Source: an uncultured Clostridia bacterium (GTDB lineage: Bacteria > Bacillota > Clostridia > Christensenellales > Aristaeellaceae). From it: a stretch of 21,245 nt of DNA. Below the pieces are notes generated by a model that saw only the letters and a program-made list of their open reading frames with translations, made no database searches and had not been told where the DNA came from. Position numbers and translations under genes: made by a program. Where the stretch lies: assembly GCA_937886445.1 (NCBI GenBank), contig CALGBY010000131.1, positions 1 to 21,245 of the forward strand. The letters run 5' to 3'. This document shows positions 16,506 to 21,245 of the stretch, piece after piece. How positions within the stretch are numbered: position 1 is the stretch's first letter; each line of letters starts with the position of its first letter.

Positions 16506-17620
16506 TCGTGAACGCGAACGCCCTGATAGACGGAAAATTTGTCAAAAATGCCTGTGTGCGCTTTTTTGAGGGCGTGATCAGCGAAGCAGGCACGGGCCTT
16601 TTGCCCTGCGCGGGCGAGCAGGTGAAGGATCTTGAGGGCCGCGCGCTGCTGCCGGGCTTTGTGGATGTGCATACCCACGCCTGCATGGGTCATGACACCA
16701 TGCAGGGCGAGCAGGCGGTAAGGAGCATGAGCCGCGTGTTTGCCGAGCATGGTGTGGCGGCCTTTCTGCCCACCACCATGAGCGCCTCCGCGGAGGACAC
16801 CCGGGCGGCGCTTCGCGGCATTCGCGCCGTGATGAAGGCGCAGGAGCCCTTCGGGGCGCGGGTGTGCGGCGCGCACATGGAGGCCCCGTTCATCTCCCCC
16901 GAAAAGCACGGGGCGCAGGCGGGCGTGCATCTGCGCGCCCCGTCAAAGGAGCTTTTCCTCTCCCTGTGCGATGGCGACCCCTCTGTTGTTCGCCTGATCA
17001 CGCTCGCGCCGGAGCTTGAGGGCGCGGAGGAGCTGATATGCTATCTGGTATCTCTCGGCGTGCGGGTGAGCTGCGGGCACACAACGGCCACTTCAGAGCA
17101 GACGCGCCGCGCTGTTGATCTGGGGCTGGACCACTCCACCCACACCTTCAACGCGCAGCCCCCGCTTTTGCACCGCGCTCCCGGCGCGGCGGGCGCGCTG
17201 CTGACCGATGACCGCGTTTACTGCGAAATGATCGCCGACGGCATTCACCTGCACCCGGATATCCTGAAGCTCATCTTCCTTTGCAAGGGCAGGGAAAAAA
17301 CGGTGGCCGTTACCGACAGCATGGAGGCCGCGCTGATGCCGGACGGGCGGTACGCGCTGGGCGGGCAGGCGGTGTATGTAAAAAACGGCGAGGCGCGCCT
17401 TCAGGACGGCACGCTCGCCGGCAGTGTACTCACTATGGAAAGGGCCTTCCGCAATCTGATCGCCTTCGGCTTTTCGCCGGAGGACGCCGCGTATATCACC
17501 ACCGCCTCCCCGGCGGACAGCGCCGGCATCCGGGATCACGGGCGTATCCGGAAGGGCTGCCGCGCGTTTTTCACCGTGTGGGATGATGAATGGAACAGGA
17601 CGGAGATCATCAGCGGATAA
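16499..17620 (+). CDS. nagA: N-acetylglucosamine-6-phosphate deacetylase
   Basis: A 373-residue amidohydrolase that removes the acetyl group from GlcNAc-6-P, feeding amino-sugar recycling or catabolism. Metal and catalytic residues are visible: H58 and H60 in FVDVHTHACMG, E128 in HMEAPF (usually HLEGPF), H194 in CGHTTAT, H215 in STHTFNA, and general base D273 in VTDSMEAA. The typical MPDGRYALGG and GTLAGSVLTMERAFRNLI follow. The Glu at 128 and the His set are intact, so the variant spelling of nearby motifs need not mean loss of activity. It starts at GTG inside the last codons of mfd (7-base overlap) behind a perfect AAGGAGG, indicating translational coupling. No nagB or transporter adjoins it. 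Confidence 0.93.
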   Translation: MLIVNANALIDGKFVKNACVRFFEGVISEAGTGLLPCAGEQVKDLEGRALLPGFVDVHTHACMGHDTMQGEQAVRSMSRVFAEHGVAAFLPTTMSASAEDTRAALRGIRAVMKAQEPFGARVCGAHMEAPFISPEKHGAQAGVHLRAPSKELFLSLCDGDPSVVRLITLAPELEGAEELICYLVSLGVRVSCGHTTATSEQTRRAVDLGLDHSTHTFNAQPPLLHRAPGAAGALLTDDRVYCEMIADGIHLHPDILKLIFLCKGREKTVAVTDSMEAALMPDGRYALGGQAVYVKNGEARLQDGTLAGSVLTMERAFRNLIAFGFSPEDAAYITTASPADSAGIRDHGRIRKGCRAFFTVWDDEWNRTEIISG

Positions 17621-17647
17621 ATGTGCGTCAGAACGGCCGAATATATG

Positions 17648-17676
17648 TTGTATCATACTGCCGATGCTGATATAAT
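17648..17676 (+). promoter_or_regulatory. Sigma-A-type promoter for the BI-1 family gene
   Basis: TTGTAT (17648-17653), a 17-base spacer and a perfect TATAAT (17671-17676). It lies in the 164-base gap after nagA. Transcription would start about 100 bases upstream of the ATG at 17785. The leader holds a small possible hairpin (GTGCCGC with GCGGTAC, one G-T pair). Confidence 0.75.
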
Positions 17677-17784
17677 GAATATGTACCGCATGTTCTTTAT
17701 CACACTTTTCCGTGCCGCATCGCGCGGTACTGCCTGAAACCAATGTACCTTCCTTTGATGATAACGGATGAAAGGAGCAATTTT

Positions 17785-18540
17785 ATGCAGAATCACGATT
17801 TGCGTGACAACAGAGACCTTGAGCGGGCCGAAAAGGCAAGCGGCGCGCTGCTCGCCTTCGGCAAGGAGGGCCGTGAACGCCGCCTGAACGCGGATTACAC
17901 CGGCCAGACCATCCTTTCCTCCCGCGCCTACAATGGTGTGCTGATCGGCACCGTGGTGTGGGGGCTGGGCCTCGCGGCGCTGCTGTGCGCGCTGGTGGGT
18001 AACATTTACGATTATATCAATCCCCTGCTGTTCATCGTGCTGTATCTGGCGCTGGGCATCGGCGGTATCGTGTTGGCGCAGAAGAGCAGCAACCCCTGGG
18101 TGAGCTTTATCGGCTTCAATATGCTGGCGCTGCCCATGGGTCTGCTGGTATCCACGCTGGTAACGGAGTATCTTGAAGCGCCGCAGCTGGCCGATGTGGT
18201 GTGGCAGGCGCTGCTCTACACCGCGCTCATCACGGTGGGCATGCTGGGCACTGCCATGGTGTTTCCCAATTTCTTCTCAAAGCTTTCGGGCATTCTGGGC
18301 GGCGTGCTCATCGGCCTTGTGCTGTGCGAGCTGGTGCTGCTCATCTTCGGCGTGCGGCAGCAGGTGACGGACTGGATCGCCGCCGGCCTCTTCTCCCTGT
18401 ACATCGGCTACGATGTGTGGCGTTCCCAGCAGTTTGAAAAAACCGCCGATAACGCGGTGGATTGCGCGCTGGACCTGTACATGGATATCATCAACCTGTT
18501 CATCCGTCTGCTCAGAATACTGGCGAAATCAAAAGACTAA
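17785..18540 (+). CDS. Bax inhibitor-1 (BI-1)/YccA family membrane protein
   Basis: A 251-residue polytopic protein with a charged, soluble N-terminus of about 45 residues and seven hydrophobic segments. The last two, LFSLYIGYDVW and the ALDLYMDIINLFIRLLRIL helix, match the BI-1 C-terminal signature in which two aspartates form a pH-sensing pair. The bacterial family includes calcium-leak channels and the FtsH-regulating YccA. The specific role here is unknown. The start at 17785 follows AAAGGAG seven bases upstream. A reading from 17743 would add 14 residues without a ribosome site. It has its own promoter and is followed within 25 bases by a repeat module. Confidence 0.9.
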   Translation: MQNHDLRDNRDLERAEKASGALLAFGKEGRERRLNADYTGQTILSSRAYNGVLIGTVVWGLGLAALLCALVGNIYDYINPLLFIVLYLALGIGGIVLAQKSSNPWVSFIGFNMLALPMGLLVSTLVTEYLEAPQLADVVWQALLYTALITVGMLGTAMVFPNFFSKLSGILGGVLIGLVLCELVLLIFGVRQQVTDWIAAGLFSLYIGYDVWRSQQFEKTADNAVDCALDLYMDIINLFIRLLRILAKSKD

Positions 18541-18560
18541 AGGGGGCCTTGCGGCCTTTT
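18539..18560 (+). terminator. Weak terminator-like hairpin after the BI-1 gene
   Basis: AAAGGGGGCC, a TTGC loop, then GGCCTTTT can form an imperfect stem (about 7 pairs with a 3-base bulge) ending in TTTT. It starts at the stop codon. It would be a poor terminator alone, and the larger hairpins of the adjoining repeat may contribute. Confidence 0.3.
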
Positions 18561-18730
18561 CGAAAGCAAGCGGGGCGTTACCCGCTTTCGCGCGATTGCA
18601 TCCATTTCCTGTAAAAAGGCGTTTCCGCAAAATGCGGGAACGCTCTTTTTACGGCCGAAAATGGATATCGGAAGCGGCTTTCAGCCGCTCCTCGGCGACG
18701 CGCATGTCGCCGCCTGCGGAATGGAAATCG
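18561..18730 (+). repeat. Repeat element copy A: linked hairpin modules
   Basis: Module 1 (18561-18590): GCGGG and CCCGC around loop GCGTTA, with outer arms CGAAAG and CTTTCG. Module 2 (18600-18666): a 67-base palindrome with ends ATCCATTTCC and GAAAATGGAT, then GTAAAAA with TTTTTAC, and a GCGTTTCCGCA with TGCGGGAACGC core. Module 3 (18674-18712): GCGGCT-TTC-AGCCGC and CGGCGAC-GCGCAT-GTCGCCG. The same modules, in the opposite direction, recur at 20158-20615. This copy reads in the sense direction, directly 3' of the BI-1 gene. No protein-coding ORF is convincing here. Confidence 0.85.
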
Positions 18731-18930
18731 AAGGGCTGCGGCCCTTCGATGCATCCCGGAGAAGAAACGGGGGCTGCGGCCCTTCGATGCATCCCGGAGA
18801 AGAAACGGGGGCTGCGGCCCTTCAATACTACCCGGAGAGGAACGCGATGCAACCCAAAGGAGCAAACGGGGCTGCGCCCCTTCGATATATCCCGGAGAAA
18901 GAACGGGATTTTTCGAAGGGGCGCAGCCCC
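18731..18930 (+). repeat. 38-bp tandem repeat and 18-bp inverted repeat (module 4 array)
   Basis: GCTGCGGCCCTTCGATGCAT-type units start at 18735, 18773 and 18811 (period 38). Each holds a GGGC-TGCG-GCCC hairpin, followed by CCCGGAGAAGAAACGGG. The units become degenerate from 18821. At the end, an 18-base arm at 18868-18885 is repeated in inverted form at 18913-18930, so the transcript could fold into a long stem capping a 27-base loop. A similar hairpin, GAAGGGC-CGCA-GCCCTTC, occurs in copies C and D. Confidence 0.85.
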
Positions 18931-19043
18931 ATCATTAACTCGGTCGCGACCGAGTCAGTGGTGACCGAGTTAATGAACCTTAGCGGACGGGAACAGATAG
19001 ACCAACTGAGAACTGTAAACGAATAACTATTAACTGTCATCTG
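18931..19043. other. Intergenic stretch with an 18-bp palindrome and a third half-site
   Basis: ACTCGGTCGCGACCGAGT (18938-18955) is a perfect 18-bp palindrome, and GACCGAGT recurs at 18963-18970. ATTAACTCGGTC at 18934-18945 is matched by GACCGAGTTAAT at 18963-18974. This could be an operator for a dimeric DNA-binding protein or a hairpin with alternative folds. It sits downstream of the minus-strand Ig-like gene. The rest shows a short TGTCATC direct repeat (19036-19049) and nothing else. Confidence 0.55.
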
Positions 19044-19967
19044 TCATCTGTCGCTCTTCTTAGCTTTCCTGCACAGCATCAGCATGGCAAGGCAGCTCAC
19101 CGTCAGCGCCGCCAGCCAGAGGCCGGGCACAGAGGTATCGCCGGTGGGCGGCGCGGAGGTGACATGCAGAACGGCCTCGGCTGAGGCCATTTCCCCGCCC
19201 TTCGCGTTTGTTACCTTGCAGTAATACCGGAACCCGTCGCAGTTCTTTGTTACGGCGGTGGTAACATAGGAGGTGCCGTTCGCGCCGTTGATCTCTCTCC
19301 AGCCCTTACCGTCATTGCGATCAATATACCACTGATAGGAAAGATCGCTTCCGTAGGTGGTAAGGGAGAATGTCGCTTTCTTGCCGGGGGCGGCAGTCCG
19401 GTCAGTCGGCTGCCGTGTGATGCCCCAGTCCTCACCGGATGGCGCGGCATCGCTGTCCACCGTGACGCTTTCAATATACATATGGTATTTGGAGCCGCCG
19501 GTCACATAATCATTGTAAAAGAGCTTGATGGCATTGGAGGCTCCTTCTGTGCAGTCCATAAAGTGGATACGGAGGCCGTGTAATTTGGGTGTAAAGGTCG
19601 TTATCTTATCATAGAATTTCCCTATCATATTGCCATATTTGTCTTCAACAACAAGTGTGAAGCCGGAGGTGATATACTTCTTATTCTCTGTGCTTACAGT
19701 ATTGTATGTGATCAATGCTTCCTCATAGTAACCGCTTTTTTCAACTGTAAGATGCAGATTTGTGATGCCGTTATCTTTGTCACTGTATACGGTGGTATCC
19801 GTCCTGTCCATACCATTCCACAGAGACGCGCGATCATTCGGTTTACAAGTATGTTTTGTGCTTGCATACGCGTTTTGCGGCACGCAAAACAGGCAGAGCA
19901 TCACGGTCGCGCACAGGAGCGCCGCGGCGCGTGCGGCTATCCGCCTGATCTTCATCATTTCCGGCAT
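19044..19967 (-). CDS. Secreted Ig-like domain protein with sortase-type C-terminus
   Basis: A 307-residue exported protein. The N-terminal signal peptide runs to about residue 36 (basic residues, ALLCATVMLCLFC, cleavage after AYA). Residues about 40-175 form an unrecognised, probably beta-rich domain with few recognisable motifs. Residues about 183-268 are an immunoglobulin-like fold (TRQPTDRTAAPGKKATFSLT, LSYQWYID, YYCKVTNAKGG). The C-terminal 35 residues are PPTGD (273-277), a hydrophobic stretch and a basic tail RKAKKSDR, an LPXTG-like cell-wall sorting signal. The ATG has GGGAGG seven bases upstream. The central part has visibly lower GC than the neighbouring housekeeping genes, and the gene is flanked by repeats, suggesting acquisition. 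Possible roles (adhesion, binding) are inference only. Confidence 0.85.
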   Translation of the reverse strand: MPEMMKIRRIAARAAALLCATVMLCLFCVPQNAYASTKHTCKPNDRASLWNGMDRTDTTVYSDKDNGITNLHLTVEKSGYYEEALITYNTVSTENKKYITSGFTLVVEDKYGNMIGKFYDKITTFTPKLHGLRIHFMDCTEGASNAIKLFYNDYVTGGSKYHMYIESVTVDSDAAPSGEDWGITRQPTDRTAAPGKKATFSLTTYGSDLSYQWYIDRNDGKGWREINGANGTSYVTTAVTKNCDGFRYYCKVTNAKGGEMASAEAVLHVTSAPPTGDTSVPGLWLAALTVSCLAMLMLCRKAKKSDR

Positions 19968-19999
19968 CAGGATCCCTCCCTTTTATATTACTGCATATG

Positions 20000-20028
20000 A
20001 TTATAGCACAGGTCGAATGATATTTGAA
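20000..20028 (-). promoter_or_regulatory. Promoter for the Ig-like protein gene
   Basis: On the minus strand TTCAAA (20028-20023), a 17-base spacer and a perfect TATAAT (20005-20000), with TG one base upstream of the -10 box (extended -10). It lies about 30 bases upstream of the start codon at 19967. Confidence 0.65.
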
Positions 20029-20038
20029 ACGTGCTTTC

Positions 20039-20157
20039 TCAGACGATACCGATCTTTTTCAAAAATCCTTCGGGGTCATATACCGGTATTTCTGCCTCAC
20101 GGTAATGATCCGGGTTTCTTGTAATGATGCAGTCAACACCGGCCCTTTGCGCGGATG
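20039..20157 (-). pseudogene. C-terminal fragment of a PIN-domain (VapC-like) toxin gene
   Basis: On the minus strand the 39 codons ending at TGA (20041-20039) read ...SAQRAGVDCIITRNPDHY, then REAEIPVYDPEGFLKKIGIV. This is the typical end of a PIN-domain ribonuclease: A..AG.D.IITRN..., IPV..PEEFL, with the conserved Asp of the catalytic site. The rest (about 100 residues) is missing. In-frame sequence upstream runs into repeat copy B at about 20158. The fragment has no start, ribosome site or antitoxin partner, so it is a remnant, probably cut by insertion of the repeat or a rearrangement. Confidence 0.75.
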
Positions 20158-20387
20158 GGCGACATGCGCGTCGCCGAGGAACGGCTGAAAGCCGCTTCCG
20201 ATATCCATTTACGGCCGTAAAAACAGCGTTTCCAGTGCATACGCTTCACCGAAAACGCCTTTTTACAGGAAACTTATGAGCCGCGAGAAAGCATGTAACG
20301 TCCTGCTTCCGTTCGAAGGGGCGAAGCCCCGTTCCTTCCGTGGGATGCATCGAAGGGTCGCAGCCTGTTCTACCCCCTTTGGGCTGC
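20158..20387 (-). repeat. Repeat element copy B (degenerate), minus orientation
   Basis: Module 3 in reverse (20158-20197: CGACATGCGCGTCG and ACGGCTGAAAGCCG), then a decayed module 2 (20203-20277; left end ATCCATTT kept, right end reduced to GGAAACTTAT). Module 1 (about 20280-20312) has its stem broken and its loop TAACGT retained. Module 4 relatives follow (GGGGCGAAGCCCC near 20326 and GAAGGGTCGCAGCC at 20352). It ends against the PIN fragment. The order of modules mirrors copy A. Confidence 0.8.
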
Positions 20388-20615
20388 ATCGAAGGGCCGC
20401 AGCCCTTCGATTATATATCCGCAGGCGGCGACATGCGCGTCGCCGAGGAGCGGCTGAAAGCCGCAACCGCTATCCATTTCCGGCCGTAAAAAGAGCGTTT
20501 CCGCATTTTTGCGAAAACGCATTTTTACAGGAAATGGATGTATCGAATGAAAGCAGGTAACGCCCTGCTTTCATTCGCAGCGAAAGCAAGCGCGGCACTG
20601 CCCCGCTTGCTTTCG
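20388..20615 (-). repeat. Repeat element copy C (well preserved), minus orientation
   Basis: Read on the minus strand from 20615: a hairpin CGAAAGCAAGCG with its complement (20581-20592, 20604-20615). Next is module 1 as a perfect 14-bp stem, CGAATGAAAGCAGG with loop TAACGC (20544-20577). Module 2 (20472-20539) has ends ATCCATTTCC and GGAAATGGAT and an inner GTAAAAA/TTTTTAC stem. Module 3 is at 20427-20463 and the module 4 hairpin at 20388-20411. The first hairpin starts eight bases after the stop of the double-glycine gene, so the element is sense-oriented 3' of that gene, as copy A is for BI-1. Confidence 0.88.
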
Positions 20616-20622
20616 GAAACTG

Positions 20623-21018
20623 TCAGGATGGAATGCTGTTAACCGCGTTTGTAAAGGCAGCCCAGGTACTGCTGAGAACCGGTTCCAATTTGAGACCGCT
20701 GATTTCGGAAGCAATATCGGAATGAACATTCTTTGCCCTGTTTATGTTAAAACGCTGTTTGGAGTTGACAAAGGAGCAAAACTCATTGCAGAGCCAGTTT
20801 ATAAGACTCTTATTCACCGGGTCGAAATTCCCTTCCTGAAATAAACTTGCGAAATTGCGTGCCATTGCGGCAGCTTGGGCGCAGCGGGGGTCGTCCCACT
20901 GGATACCGAGACTGCCCTGTGCTCCGCCGGCGATCTGCGCGAGCTCTTCCATACTCATGATTTCTGCGGCCATTTCGACAGGTGCTTCAACCTTGTTGGT
21001 GATCGGTTCTTCCTTCAT
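20623..21018 (-). CDS. Small protein with double-glycine leader (bacteriocin/RiPP-type precursor candidate)
   Basis: A 131-residue protein. Residues 1-32 look like a double-glycine leader: acidic and hydrophilic, ending MSMEELAQIAGG, the (E)EL..I.GG pattern recognised by C39 peptidase/ABC exporters. Residues 33-131 (AQGSLGIQWDDPRC onward) form a soluble, helical-looking core with three cysteines (one in DPRC, two in WLCNEFC) and no membrane segment or known domain. The core is longer than most bacteriocins, so it could be a large bacteriocin, a modified-peptide precursor or another secreted effector. No maturation enzyme, immunity gene or C39 exporter is in the window. AAAGGAGG ten bases upstream of ATG and a promoter at 21051-21079 support a real gene. 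Confidence 0.75.
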   Translation of the reverse strand: MKEEPITNKVEAPVEMAAEIMSMEELAQIAGGAQGSLGIQWDDPRCAQAAAMARNFASLFQEGNFDPVNKSLINWLCNEFCSFVNSKQRFNINRAKNVHSDIASEISGLKLEPVLSSTWAAFTNAVNSIPS

Positions 21019-21050
21019 ATATTGTGATCCTCCTTTCCGGATTTCATCTT

Positions 21051-21079
21051 ATTATACGATAAAGCTTTGTAAATGACCA
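21051..21079 (-). promoter_or_regulatory. Possible promoter for the double-glycine protein gene
   Basis: On the minus strand TGGTCA (21079-21074), a 17-base spacer and a perfect TATAAT (21056-21051), about 30 bases upstream of the start codon. The -35 box matches at 4 of 6 positions. Confidence 0.55.
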
Positions 21080-21191
21080 CTCTGTTTTGAAACGAAGTAA
21101 CCCCATATTTTGAACCTGTGTGCGGTGTATACCGTCAGCGGCCTGCCCTGCTTTCTCGCGAGAGGCTGCTTGCAGCCCCGTACTCCGGGTT

Positions 21192-21245
21192 GCATCGAAG
21201 GGCCGCAGCCCTTCGATTATATATCCGCAGGCGGCGACATGCGCG
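21192..21245 (-). repeat. Repeat element copy D (partial, runs off the window)
   Basis: These 54 bases match 20386-20439 of copy C with no difference that I can see: the GAAGGGC-CGCA-GCCCTTC hairpin, TTATATATCCGCAG, and the start of module 3 (GCGGCGACATGCGCG). It has the same orientation as B and C and continues past the window edge. The preceding 21080-21190 holds no gene that I can support, only a CTTGCAGCCCCG segment near 21170 that resembles a decayed module. Confidence 0.85.

Noticed and set aside
18561..18930. CRISPR array
   Set aside because: The 38-bp units are directly tandem with no unique spacers, and each is itself a hairpin. There are no cas genes.
18661..19026. 121-aa plus-strand ORF through the repeat modules, and overlapping 183-aa (18413-18964) and 95-aa minus ORFs
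   Set aside because: Several frames are open at once because the DNA is a GC-rich palindromic tandem repeat. The 121-aa reading starts inside module 2 and its residues just echo the repeat unit. No ribosome site precedes it.
20280..20560. 94-aa plus-strand ORF MSREKACNVLLPF... within copies B and C
   Set aside because: It runs entirely through palindromic repeat modules, with RRRRHARRRGA from module 3, and has no ribosome site or homology-like motif.

Overview
The window looks like the chromosomal replication-origin region of a moderately GC-rich Firmicute, most likely a Clostridia/Christensenellales-type gut or rumen bacterium. That placement is an inference from gene content and style: AddA rather than RecBCD, strong AGGAGG-type ribosome sites, sigma-A promoters, parS sites of the Firmicute type and a sortase-type anchor. 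The sequence itself does not name a species.

Left part (1-6300). dnaN (minus strand) is followed downstream by a terminator and, at the extreme left edge, by what may be the end of an insertion sequence. Between dnaN and addA lies a non-coding stretch of about 590 bases with a perfect DnaA box, several near-perfect ones and a DnaA-trio next to an AT-rich run. This is very probably oriC or its unwinding half. addA (minus) and a small conserved gene of unknown function (minus) follow, separated by a spacer holding two perfect parS sites for Spo0J/ParB. dnaA and addB, the usual neighbours of dnaN and addA, are not in the window.

Middle (6300-17620). A divergent promoter region launches a rightward, tightly packed run of genes: ychF (ribosome-associated ATPase), a sugar-transfer-type ATP-grasp enzyme, a secreted peptidoglycan-binding-domain protein, a PflX-like radical SAM protein, an ABC exporter half-transporter, pth (peptidyl-tRNA hydrolase), mfd (transcription-repair coupling factor) and nagA (GlcNAc-6-P deacetylase). 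Short gaps or overlaps suggest one or a few transcripts, all co-directional with replication from the origin at the left.

Right part (17620-21245). A BI-1 family membrane protein has its own good promoter. After it the character changes. Hairpin-rich repeat modules (four copies in two orientations) surround a secreted Ig-like protein with a C-terminal PPTGD sorting-type tail, a broken PIN-domain gene of which only the C-terminal 39 codons remain, and a small protein with a classical double-glycine leader. The repeat modules lie sense-oriented immediately 3' of genes and show paired-base substitutions in their stems. This repeat family and its cargo are the most novel-looking part of the window.
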